NCBI GenBank assembly: GCA_905221605.1
Contig: CAJNDS010002119.1
Location: 560,001-580,000 of the forward strand
DNA length: 20,000 nt
Direction of reading: 5' to 3'
Source of the DNA: Symbiodinium natans
Taxonomy: Eukaryota; Sar; Dinophyceae; Suessiales; Symbiodiniaceae
Part shown: positions 9,714 through 17,837 of the stretch, in pieces
How the letters are laid out: each line of letters starts with the position of its first letter
Numbering within the stretch: the first letter of the stretch is position 1
The notes under the pieces: model-generated
Told to the model about the DNA's origin: nothing
What the model saw: the letters and a program-made list of their open reading frames with translations, nothing else
Databases searched by the model: none
Made by a program: the position numbers and the translations under genes

Positions 9714-10609
9714 CCCTCAATCTTCAGCTGAAGGCCGTCAACTATGGCATTGGATTCGTGAAGAACCGTGAAGACCCCCTTAAACCTTAAGGCCTTAAGG
9801 GCAACACAAAACATGTCTGCAGCAGCTCGCCGCTCTTCCTCGCTGTGGTTTCGAGATGTTCTTTTACACTTCAGGAGGGCCTTGAGTCGGTTCTTATGTT
9901 TTTTTTTTGAGGGGCTTGTGGAGTTCCACTGAGCTTTCCGAAGTTCTGCACTCACACTTTTGGGGGCGCACCTCTCAGAGCTTAGAACTCCCATGAAGTC
10001 CCAGTTCTCTAAAGCCGATCTTCGCCCCTCTACTCCGATGTGCAGGTGGCAAAACAGATGGCGCTGCTCCCCAAGTCTGCCAGGTACGCCACTTCATCTC
10101 CAGATCTGATTTGTTCTTGTTGGGGTGGAGATGGAGGCTTGTGTTGGAAGTCAAGGACAGCTTCGGATTCAGAAGTCAAGTAGACGGCTCTACATGCACG
10201 CCGTGAAGTGGGAGGAAGCCGGCAAGCTCACATCTCCAAAACGATTTGTCCTTTCCGCCCTCTCTCCTCGTCACATCCTGAAAACCGAACTAGGCGCTCA
10301 AAGAAGTTCACGGGCTCTGCGCAAAGGAGTGTCACGAAAACATTTGCGGATCCTCTGAACAGCTTCCCCACTGAACTCAAAACTGCAGCCCAATCTCCAA
10401 CAGGAAAAGCTTGAGGGCACTGCTGCTACTAAACATACGAAACGAAGTGCAGCAGAACTTCCACAGCCGGATTGGTGAAACAAAGGGTGTTGCTGGGGAC
10501 CCCACCGCCAGGCTCAAGAGCATCGATGCCTGGAAGCTGAAAGAGTCGAAGTGGCTCTGGTCCCGCTTCCCAAAGTTTCAGAGGGCTTTGCAGAGTTGGG
10601 GGGGGGAGG
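9714..10609 (+). CDS. Exon chain upstream of the CCCH gene
   Basis: Four blocks fit in phase: 9714-9757 (NLQLKAVNYGIGF), 10046-10083 (VAKQMALLPKSA), 10184-10247 (RLYMHAVKWEEAGKLTSPKR) and 10453-10609 (NFHSRIGETKGVAGDPTARL, later DAWKLKESKWLWSRFPKF). The last block has 34 of 46 third positions G or C, the best bias in this part. Introns: 9758-10045 (GTGAAG to GTGCAG), 10084-10183 (GTACGC to AAGTAG) and 10248-10452 (GTCCTT to GTGCAG). After the last block a GTAAAA donor at 10610 could join an AG at 10844-10845 inside the next ORF, in phase, so this may be the 5' part of the CCCH gene rather than a separate gene. No family recognised. A minus-strand frame over 9710-9994 competes with the first block. 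Confidence 0.32.
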
Positions 10610-10817
10610 GTAAAAGCAAGCAGGGAGGCTCAGCAGCCTCCCCAAACTGAAGCCGTGAGTCACAAGCTCTGCCCAGTGCCTTGAAGCAAGCAGCTTTCTG
10701 CACCCTGTGAAGCACTTTCGACTGACCGTGTTTGCTTGCGATTGCTTGCAACTTTCGGCTCTTGAGGTTGCAAGGATGAACCCGCAGTTTGCTTGACGCT
10801 AACGTCGCACCTGCGCC

Positions 10818-12647
10818 ATGTATGCTGCTGCCGTGGACTCGGTAGTGGCAACAGAGCTAATTCTTCAGGAGGCAAGCTTATCCAGGCTGCAGATCGTGTG
10901 CTTTCTGGTTTCATGTACATTGCCGCTGATTTACTTCCTGTACCAGTTCATGCTGGAACAGTACGGCCATGGACAGGCCGGAGGGTGGACTGCCCCGAAC
11001 GAAGCAGTCTCTCCTCGGCAGGCCTTTGTTTCAGACACGGACTTTCAGATTGGCAGGCTGCTCAATGAGCAGTCAGACAAAGCCAAGCCAGTCAGCAGAA
11101 GAGGTCAAATAGGTCAAATAGGTCGGTTGGCTTGGTGGACTTGGCGGACTCCCCATGATGCCTCTAGCAGCTCTAACTCGCAGATAGACTCTTCGCGAGC
11201 CGCTATAGGCGCTAGAACGTCGAGGTTTGAGGTGGCGAACAAGCAAGCCCAGGAAGCGACATGGAAAGCAGGTTCGCAATGCTCGGAATGTTCGGAAGGC
11301 ATGGATGACATGGATGTACAAGGAGTCAGGGAGTTCATGGAGGAGCTGCCTCAAGTACTGCCATTTCAAAGTCTGCATCACGAGCGGAGCTTTGCCATGG
11401 CACAGGCTCCCGGCGAGCCGCAGGTGCTGCCCTTGCCTGCAGGGTGGACTTCCCCAGACCTGCCGCATGTCCTTCCGTTCCAGACACGGCGGGGTCTCGA
11501 GCGCCCAGAACAAGCGCCAGGACATGTTCCGCCCATGCCACCCATGCCATTCCAGAAGAAGCAGCGTGATGCGAGTCTTGGCCATCTTCTGCCCTTTCAG
11601 AAGTGGCGGGATCTGCAGGAGCTGAAGCGCACGGCGCTGGAGCCAAGTGCATGGCCGCCGTTCGGTCGTGACAAGTACCCACAGGATCAGAGCCATGGGG
11701 CCCAAGACGTAGTTCAACCAGCGGCAACCAACTGGGATGCGCAGCTCCTCCCGGGCCTATCTCTGGATGCACCCACGAACTTCGTACAGGACTTTGCTCA
11801 GGACGCCATGAGACATGAGGATGCTCCGAATGCTCCAACTGCTCCGAAGACGGCGCTGCGGGGCTCCCTGCGCCTTGCAGCCCTCTTGCCGGTGCCATCG
11901 GTGCTGCCTTCGGCTTTGTGCCCTCCTCCGGAGCTTCCGCCTCCGCTGCCTCCGCCACTTCCGGTGCCGCCACCTCCAGCGCATGTTGCATCCATAGGGG
12001 ACGACAACATCCGGCCATGCCTGATGCGGCACTTGAGAGAAAGCCTGAGTGAAAGTAGCATCCCATCAGAGTTGAGCCAAAGCAACCCGCTGATGATCGC
12101 GAGCATGGGGAGTTTTGGACATCCTGACATGTGCTACCGGCCCTGCGTGTACCTGGGGAAGGGCAGCTGTAGACGTGATATTTTCTGCACACACTGTCAC
12201 TTCGATCATGAAAAGACATACAAGCTGGGCAAGAATCAAAAGAGGTTCATTGCAAAAGAATTGGACGAGGTGTCTGTGCTGGCAGAGCTACTGCCCTGCA
12301 TCCAAGCAAAGGCCACCGAACGTGGCCTGCAGCAGGAGGTGAGCAACTTGTGCTCTGTGATACAGCGCCGAGTGGATTTTCTCAGCAGCCATCTCAGCCT
12401 GCGTTCGGTTCCTGCGGAGCTGACGCGCTCACTGAAGCGGCTGTCTTTGCACACACTTACGGGCATTCTCATTCGAAGATCGGACTTTGAGCCTGAGTTC
12501 ATGGATGACCTGACCATTGCAGTTGCGCAGTTCCGGGCCGCGGTTCCCACCTCGCTGCGATCGATCCACGAGGGTACCCCAGATGATGCCGGTGAGTACG
12601 ATGCCTCTGCGATCGATCCGCGAGGGTACCTCAGTGACCCCAGATGA
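10818..12647 (+). CDS. CCCH zinc-finger protein with N-terminal hydrophobic helix
   Basis: The longest ORF in the window, 609 codons, starting at an ATG 15 nt after an in-frame TAA (10800-10802). Residues 25-47 form a hydrophobic helix (IVCFLVSCTLPLIYFLYQF), suggesting a membrane anchor. Residues 180-261 hold four LPFQ-type repeats (VLPFQ 180-184, VLPFQ 218-222, MPFQ 243-246, LLPFQ 257-261). Residues 355-388 are proline-rich. A CCCH finger follows: C443-x7-C451-x5-C457-x3-H461, with further C439, C460 and H464, then a basic stretch (KLGKNQKRFIAKELDE). Such C3H1 blocks are abundant in Symbiodiniaceae and usually imply RNA binding, but the target is unknown. The C-terminal half after 485 is helical and unassigned. 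The last 35 codons overlap an imperfect 52/61-bp duplication; removing a 43-nt GTGAGT-CTCAG segment (12592-12634) would change the end to PDDAREYDADYSANVSS and move the stop to 12711. A hidden intron near 10610-10845 could replace the ATG used here. Confidence 0.8.
   Translation: MYAAAVDSVVATELILQEASLSRLQIVCFLVSCTLPLIYFLYQFMLEQYGHGQAGGWTAPNEAVSPRQAFVSDTDFQIGRLLNEQSDKAKPVSRRGQIGQIGRLAWWTWRTPHDASSSSNSQIDSSRAAIGARTSRFEVANKQAQEATWKAGSQCSECSEGMDDMDVQGVREFMEELPQVLPFQSLHHERSFAMAQAPGEPQVLPLPAGWTSPDLPHVLPFQTRRGLERPEQAPGHVPPMPPMPFQKKQRDASLGHLLPFQKWRDLQELKRTALEPSAWPPFGRDKYPQDQSHGAQDVVQPAATNWDAQLLPGLSLDAPTNFVQDFAQDAMRHEDAPNAPTAPKTALRGSLRLAALLPVPSVLPSALCPPPELPPPLPPPLPVPPPPAHVASIGDDNIRPCLMRHLRESLSESSIPSELSQSNPLMIASMGSFGHPDMCYRPCVYLGKGSCRRDIFCTHCHFDHEKTYKLGKNQKRFIAKELDEVSVLAELLPCIQAKATERGLQQEVSNLCSVIQRRVDFLSSHLSLRSVPAELTRSLKRLSLHTLTGILIRRSDFEPEFMDDLTIAVAQFRAAVPTSLRSIHEGTPDDAGEYDASAIDPRGYLSDPR
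11104..11125. repeat. Short 9-bp direct repeat in the CCCH ORF
   Basis: AGGTCAAAT occurs twice in tandem followed by AGGTCGG, in frame, giving the peptide GQIGQIGRL. Probably slippage without disruption. Confidence 0.7.
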
Positions 12648-12665
12648 TGCCCGTGAGTACGATGC
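12555..12665. repeat. Imperfect tandem duplication at the CCCH gene 3' end
   Basis: Two copies beginning CTGCGATCGATCC at 12555 and 12607 (offset 52) and ending GTGAGTACGATGC at 12592 and 12653 (offset 61). The second copy carries nine extra bases after GGTACC. Neither offset is a multiple of three, so the two copies encode the same peptide type (SIHEGT-PDDAGEYDA and SIREGTSVTPDDAREYDA) in different frames. Confidence 0.9.
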
Positions 12666-12942
12666 AGACTATTCGGCAAATGTCTCATCCCGGATTGTGG
12701 CGTCGACCTGAAGTGCCCATTCTGGGCAATTAGCCCCATGAGACTTAAGTATAACGGGTCATTTCAATTCGAACACCATGGTTTCACTCTAAATTAAGGT
12801 TTTTTCCCCTGGTGCAGTCCGGCTGTCGAGTCGGCGGGGACCTCGTTGCGCAAGCCAATGCGGCATTGCCAACAATGGAAAACAAGTCAGTGTCCAATTG
12901 GCCGTTCAGCGAAGTTGTGCGTTGAACATGAGCCATAAATGA

Positions 12943-13100
12943 GGGGGGGGGGAATTTTGCATAGTTTTCTGGCAGACCAGTTGCTCTCATGCCAGGCGTG
13001 CTGTTTGCGAAGGCGGGCCAACGGACCCCAGCCGAGCCTCGCAGGAAGAGGACCCCCCCAATTAGCTGATGTTGCGGTTGGGCTGCGGGGGGGAGGGGGG
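12943..13100. repeat. Poly-G tracts in the convergent 3' region
   Basis: G10 at 12943-12952, G7 at 13087-13093 and G6 at 13095-13100, with C7 near 13055. They lie between the end of the plus-strand CCCH gene and the end of the minus-strand gene. A true ATG on the minus strand at 12990 opens 68 codons down to 12784, without clear coding bias. Confidence 0.7.
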
Positions 13101-13131
13101 TGTAGAAAAACCTGACCTCGGTATGTTTTTC

Positions 13132-13635
13132 TTAGTTTTCCATCTTTAGGATCAGGATCTTGTTTTCATCGGAACTGACCAGCCCAAGGGTCCAGGGAGG
13201 GCCGACCTCCCCCGAACGGGAGTCCTGAAACCCCCCCCCCCCCCAGAAACTCCTTTTGTTAAGTCGTTGCCTCATACGGTAGGTCACTGCACCGAAGTAC
13301 CCCAAGACCAGCATATACCCGACACCGATACTTTCCTCGGAGAGGAGAGGTTGGGCAGCCTCCAGGATCACTTCCAGCAGCCCCGCCCTGAGAGCACATT
13401 GGACCCGAAGCTCGTACTGGTAGGTTGCTGACAAAAAGGGGGCTCCTTATCAACCCGTATGAACCCTCCAGAAAACCCCCTTTTAAACCTTATAGACCCT
13501 TATAGACCCTCTTAAAAGAAACCTACTTGAAAACCCCTACAAAGCCACAGTTTAAAGAAGGCGAAGACAGGGCATGGCCTCCAGGGAGCTCGGTTTTCAA
13601 GAGCATTCCGCACTTGAAGCGAATGCCGCACTCAT
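13132..13635 (-). CDS. 3' exons of a minus-strand gene, unknown protein
   Basis: Three minus-strand exons fit in phase: 13635-13579 (ECGIRFKCGMLLKTELPG), 13427-13301 (TYQYELRVQCALRAGLLEVI then EAAQPLLSEESIGVGYMLVL) and 13174-13132 (SDENKILILKMEN, then TAA). The middle exon follows an excellent acceptor, CCCCCTTTTTGTCAG, and about two thirds of its third positions are G or C. Introns are 13578-13428 (GCCATG to GTCAG) and 13300-13175 (GTACTT to GGTCAG); the second contains a 14-base homopolymer, G on the sense strand. A GTATGA donor at 13277 is an alternative end for the middle exon but does not fit the next exon's phase. I do not recognise the family. The gene ends about 480 nt from the CCCH ORF and points toward it. 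A plus-strand ATG frame over 13573-13640 competes with the first exon. Confidence 0.42.
13231..13244. repeat. Poly-C tract (14 C)
   Basis: Run of 14 C on the plus strand, inside the last predicted intron of the minus-strand gene, so it is poly-G in the transcript. Confidence 0.85.
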
Positions 13636-13660
13636 CTTTTGACAAACTTCCCCTACTCCA

Positions 13661-13735
13661 GCTCAATAATCATAATAATCGGTAAGAATATCTATTATGA
13701 TGATAAGCAATAATCAGAAGAAAAATAAGAGCTAT
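13661..13735. other. AT-rich islet with a 9-bp inverted repeat
   Basis: A sharply AT-rich stretch. ATCATAATA at 13669-13677 is the reverse complement of TATTATGAT at 13693-13701, with a 15-nt loop. It separates the 5' side of the minus-strand exons from the plus-strand gene that follows, so it could be a divergent upstream region. Confidence 0.5.
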
Positions 13736-13892
13736 AAGAGCCCTCGACGCGAAGCTCGCCAGCTGGACGGAGAGCCCGCCAGCTCACTCCAGTCCACCCC
13801 ATGAACATTTGATCTGGCCTTGGGTTCATTCAGAAGTCAGGATGGATCAAGGAGCTCCAGCGTCATGGATGGAGGGCTCCTATTTTGGGCAG

Positions 13893-14668
13893 GTCCAAGT
13901 CCCCTCGCCCTACACTCGATATTGTAGAGCCACAGCCGCCGTCCCAAGCTCTTCAAGCGGCAGCAAAGTCACCGAAGAACTCCAGATCGAGACAAAGCCA
14001 AGCTCCGGAGCCCAGGCTCTACCGATGCGTCCAGCAAACTTGCTTCGCCCAGTGGGCTGGGACCCCAGATTGCCTGGCTGTCGCGACAAGGTAAACGAAG
14101 GGTGCGGAGACTAGGGCTTCTTTGGCACCCACATGTTTGTCCTTTGTTTCCTATGCCTGGCCCTGTGGTGCCCATGCCGCCTGAAGCAAGAGGAGGCTTC
14201 TTGACTATCATTGGCCGGCTTTTCTGAGGGTCTTTGCGAGCTGAATGAACGTATGGACTTGCAGGTATGGCCGTTTTGCCAGGGACCCTATCCTGAACGC
14301 ACCGCTGGACCTGACGAAGTTTATTTCAGAAGGCATGCGTGGAATGATGCAAGAGGAACACGAATCAGTCTTCCTTGAAAGAGTACGATCAGAAGCGCAG
14401 GGGGGGTGAGCAGTTGTTTGGAATGACTTGCAATATCCTTTTGTTTTGGCGTGTACTGTTGCCAAATGTGTTGCAAGAAATGCTTGCACTGATGGTTCGA
14501 CCAGGCCTCCAAGGAACATGACAATTCAGCACGTGCTTCTAGATCTAATGAGACACGTGCATTTCCAACAGAAACGGGGCATCATTATTAAGGAGTTGGG
14601 CTTACGTCGAGTTCCTGTCGTCTCAGGTGGCACTCAACTGCGCCGCGGAAGTGCAGGCGCGGGTTTGA
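13893..14668 (+). CDS. Three phase-matched exons, unknown helical protein
   Basis: 13893-14090 follows the pyrimidine-rich TCCTATTTTGGGCAG and reads RPTLDIVEPQPPSQALQAAA, later PRLYRCVQQTCFAQWAGTPD, ending ACAAG|GTAAAC. 14265-14405 follows GACTTGCAG and reads YGRFARDPILNAPLDLTKFI then SEGMRGMMQEEHESVFLERV, ending at a GTGAGC donor. 14572-14668 follows ATTTCCAACAG and reads RSWAYVEFLSSQVALNCAAE with 19 of 25 third positions G or C, then TGA. Introns 14091-14264 and 14406-14571 are both GT-AG and phases fit (2 to 1, then 2 to 1). The later exons look alpha-helical. No family recognised. A further upstream block near 13740-13760 (LDAKLASWTESP) could precede it through a GC donor. The TGA may be real, or CGG|GTTTGA may be a donor and the gene may go on; a strong CAG|GTGAGA sits at 15050. 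Confidence 0.48.
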
Positions 14669-15001
14669 CGCAGCGCACAATTGAAACCCCTCCCTCAAAA
14701 ACAACTGAAGCCGGAAGCCCTACTGTAGGCCCACCCGCCCCCCAAACCCCAAACCTTTCGAAATGCCGCATGCCAGATAGGCCAAGCAGCCTCAAGATCC
14801 TAAGAGCCCAAGAACAGAAACATGATTTATCTTTCGCCCCGATTGCCACAGGACGAAAGATGTGCATGTTAGTACCGCTACGAGCCTCCATCAAAGTTTT
14901 CCCTGGCTATGCCCTTCGCAGGCATAGTCCATTGTCTGTCGGGTACTAGCACACATGATCTTACTCAAACTTCTCCCAATGGATTGGTCTGCTGTAGGTG
15001 C

Positions 15002-15048
15002 CAAAAAGAACCCAGCAGCCACTTTCATGGCACGGAGGTTGGACAGGT
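15002..15048 (+). CDS. Possible small exon
   Basis: A stretch after TCTGCTGTAG reads AKKNPAATFMARRLD and ends at GGACAG|GTGAGA, the best consensus donor in this part. It could continue the preceding three-exon gene, but I could not fix the phase. Confidence 0.2.
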
Positions 15049-15706
15049 GAGAATTCGCACAAATGCTAGACTCATTGGTCCGTGCTTCAAGACGGGTCGA
15101 ATGGAACTTATAGCTAATCAACCATACAAACCACACACACACGAGAATCAGCCAGTGGAGAGTGTTTGCCGAGCTCTGGGCGTAAGGGGGTACGGGGGAA
15201 GCTTGCTAGCTCGTCGCCAGTTGGCGTAGCCTTTGAACCCTAGAGCCTTGAGCTTCAGAGCCCTGTAACCCAAGTCCTTGCAAGCAATATCCAAAATGAA
15301 TCGATCAAGTTGCGAGCCTGTTCAGAGATGCCTTCGTGAGGCACGGCCAGTGAAATCTGGCTGCTATGCAGGAGGTGCCCCTCGTTGCTTCCCTTTAATC
15401 CCTTCCATCGAGCCATACACACCATTCCTTTGGCAGATGGCTTGGTCTAGAGAATGCTCACTAGGTTCGGTCAAGTGCGCATTGAACTATTTTGTGTTGT
15501 TGAGTGGGTGTATGCCATCAAAGGCAGGCACTAGACGCAGATCTCGCGGGCTGCGGCAACTGCCCCCCTTACGCTGTGAGCCCTATTGCAGGGAGGGGTT
15601 TTGGGGCACATTGCCAGTAGACTCGCTTGAGGGGATTCTGACCCCAAGTCTTCCAACATGTCGGATTGTCTTCGAATCTCACGGGTCATTGCGCAAGTCT
15701 CTAAGA
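15049..15706. other. No confident gene
   Basis: An ATG at 15296 opens about 140 codons that run straight into the CA satellite. Composition gives no support for coding and the frame stays open afterwards only because the satellite units are multiples of three. Confidence 0.35.
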
Positions 15707-15707
15707 G

Positions 15708-15743
<36 letters not shown>

Positions 15744-16152
15744 ACGCACACGCACACGCACACGCACACGCACACGCCCACGCCCACGCCCACGCCCACG
15801 CCCACGCCCACGCCCACGCCCACGCCCACGCCCACGCCCACGCCCACGCCCACGCCTGCACGCACGCCTGCACGCACGCCTGCACGCACGCCTGCACGCA
15901 CGCCTGCACGCACGCCTGCACGCACGCCTGCACGCACGCCTGCACGCACGCCTGCACGCACGCCTGCACGCACGCCTGCACACACGCCTGCACGCACGCC
16001 TGCACGCACGCCTGCACGCACGCCTGCACGCACGCCTGCACGCACGCCTGCACGCACGCCTGCATGCACGCCTGCACGCACGCCTGCACGCACGCCTGCA
16101 CGCACGCCTGCACGCACACCTGCACGCACACCTGCACGCACGCGCACACGCA
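15707..16152. repeat. CA-derived compound satellite
   Basis: Four zones in order: (CA)n from 15707 to about 15732; CACACG hexamers to about 15775; CCCACG hexamers to about 15854; then about 23 copies of a 12-mer CCTGCACGCACG to about 16139, with a short CGCACACG tail. A few single-base variants occur (for example CACACG at about 15980 and TGCATG at about 16063). Units of 6 and 12 keep several frames open on both strands, giving His-Ala, Arg-Pro, Thr-His-Ala-Cys and Gly-Val repeats that should not be read as proteins. Much of it alternates purine and pyrimidine. Confidence 0.97.
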
Positions 16153-16703
16153 CTCCTAAACCCTAAGCCTTAAAGACCTATCCCAGACCATGAAGCCCTG
16201 AGCCCTTGACCCATCGCGTGGAGAGGTGGTGGCTCCTTGCTTCCACCGCAGATGAAGAGCGAACGGCAAACCAGTGAGGACCGCCTGGGTGAGACTTGAG
16301 CCGGGATTGCATTGCTGAGGGCTTGATTATGTTCTCAATTCTCAAGGTTGGTGAGACAGGGAAGAGCATAATAGTCTATAGAGTTTTGTCTCGTTAGTTC
16401 GTGGCGCTTCTGCGTACGTTACCGGACGTAGGTGTTGGCACAGCTGCGACGAAGACTTCAAAGCACGACGCCTGAAAGAGGCCACGACCCAAACTCGAAA
16501 CCCATACCCCCAGCTAAGCCCCTGAAAAGCCCCAGGGAACGTCCCCGAACCGCAGACCTTCACGCCCGTCATCCCGGTGCCTGGTAGGCGCCGCAGCTCC
16601 ACTCGCCCGTCACAGCCAGTTTCGTCCCCAGTGTGCGGCAGTAGATGCCTCTGGTGATTGCGGGTAAGGCCTTATTCGGCCTAGAGGTAGCTTCCTTATA
16701 CAG

Positions 16704-17193
16704 ACTCCACCCCGAACCTCCTGCAATCCCTGATGAAGAAGCTTGCTGTTTGGGTTCCGAGCTAAACCCACACCTTTTCATACCCTCATCTCGAACTCCA
16801 CGGCATGCTACTCCGACATGATACTACAAGAACCCTCAAGCGAGTTAGGTACCTTCTGACCCTTTAAGGGAGTGTACCGGAGAATTAAGGGATACCAATC
16901 CTTTCTAAAGACCTTGGAAGTGAACCAGAGGCGCCACCTCCCTAAACCCTAAACCCCTAAACCCCTAAACCCCTAAACCCCTAAACCCCTAAACCCCTAA
17001 ACCCCTAAACCCCTAAACCCCTAAACCCCTAAACCCCTAAACCCCTAAACCCCTAAACCCCTAAAACCTAAACCCTAAACCCCTAAACCCCTTTCTCATA
17101 CTTGCAGGTAGTCATCCTTGGCCGCTGGACACCTCGGAGCCTTGTGCGATGCCCAGCAAAGATCCGAAGCGAAGCAAAGCCTATGGGCTTCAG
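16704..17193 (+). CDS. Two exon-like blocks around a telomere-type array
   Basis: 16704-16760 follows CTTCCTTATACAG and reads STPNLLQSLMKKLAVWVP, third positions 13 of 18 G or C. 17108-17193 follows TTTCTCATACTTGCAG and reads SHPWPLDTSEPCAMPSKDPK then RSKAYGLQ, ending CAG|GTTGGT. The intron between, 16761-17107, would be GC-AG (GCTAAACCC to TTGCAG), fits in phase and contains the CCCCTAAA array. All three frames of the second block are open and read acceptably, so its frame is uncertain. Function unknown. Confidence 0.25.
16940..17094. repeat. Interstitial CCCCTAAA array
   Basis: CCCTAAACCCTAAA leads into 14 perfect tandem copies of the octamer CCCCTAAA (16954-17065), then mixed 7- and 8-mers. 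The dinoflagellate telomere unit is the heptamer TTTAGGG; this array has one extra C per unit on this strand. It is not at a chromosome end, since genes continue on both sides. Confidence 0.97.
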
Positions 17194-17208
17194 GTTGGTA
17201 CGTTCAAA

Positions 17209-17308
17209 GTGAGAGAGAGAGAGAGGAGGATATATATGTACATACATATGTATAATATATATATATATGAATTTAGATTTAGATTTGGATTATAATTTGT
17301 ATATATGA
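17209..17308. repeat. GA and TA simple repeats, AT-rich islet
   Basis: (GA)n at about 17210-17225, then TA-rich sequence with imperfect palindromes (ATGTACATACATATGTAT) and a run of TA, then TTAGATTTAGATTTGGATTA. It is the most AT-rich stretch in the window. Confidence 0.85.
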
Positions 17309-17509
17309 TGTATTCATGCGCAAAACTACTTTGTATTCATTTATGCGCGAGCCGGACCCCCTCCCGTGCGACCTACCCGCAAAAGGGGACAGACACTCAG
17401 ACACAGGTATCCCGGGTCCAAGGATCCAAGGTCCAACATGACGTACAAAAGCTGCGGGAGTTGCCTAACGTAGGCAGGTCACCGGGTGGGTGGGCGGGTG
17501 GGGGTTTGC

Positions 17510-17750
17510 TTATAGATAGAGATGCTTCAGGGCTTCAAGTCGGCCTCGGAGCCTACGTTTGCTTACTCCGGGCTTTTGGAGGCTCCGAAAGCAGCCCACT
17601 TTGGGGGGCTGACAGGGGGTTTAGAGGGGTTTAGGGTTTAGGGTTTAGGGTTTAGCACTCTTGCGGAGTAGACAGTTGGCGACGTGCACGCTGAAAGGGC
17701 CGGAGAGTTGGGCTTTCGGGAAGAGATGGTCAACCATCCTGTTAACCACC
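17510..17750 (-). CDS. Two minus-strand exons around a telomere-repeat intron
   Basis: 17750-17659 follows AACTCTTGCAG and reads VVNRMVDHLFPKAQLSGPFS then VHVANCLLRK, with about 70 percent G or C third positions. 17598-17510 follows AGCCCCCCAAAG and reads GCFRSLQKPGVSKRRLRGRL then EALKHLYL, then TAA. The intron is 17658-17599, 60 nt, starts GTGCTAAACCC, consists largely of CCCTAAA units and ends CCAAAG; the phases fit (1 nt plus 2 nt). The C-terminus would be short and basic. No family recognised. Upstream minus-strand sequence (17770-17870, APYVTLHDPSKGLSKRYRSP) may be another exon but overlaps the plus-strand ATG exon at 17838. Confidence 0.35.
17615..17655. repeat. TTTAGGG telomere-type repeats
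   Basis: Three perfect TTTAGGG units plus GGGGTTTAGA variants on the plus strand, opposite in orientation to the arrays at 16940 and 18063. It makes up most of the predicted 60-nt minus-strand intron. Confidence 0.95.
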
Positions 17751-17837
17751 CTGCAAGAGTTCTTGAATAAATCTGCTAGTTCTGACAATGGAGAGTTGTG
17801 GACTTCGGTACCTCTTGGATAGCCCTTTTGAGGGGTC

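Noticed and set aside
11335-12219. 294-codon minus-strand ORF
   Set aside because: Antisense shadow of the well-supported CCCH ORF.
14480-14500. GGTTCGA like a tRNA T-loop
   Set aside because: No matching T stem, D arm or acceptor stem around it.
15853-16139. Regular 12-nt periodicity checked as a CRISPR-like array
   Set aside because: Units are contiguous with no unique spacers.
15278-16159. 293-codon ORF ending in His-Ala/Thr-Cys repeats, and equally long frames on the minus strand
   Set aside because: Length comes from a satellite whose units are 6 and 12 nt; the non-repeat part has no coding bias.
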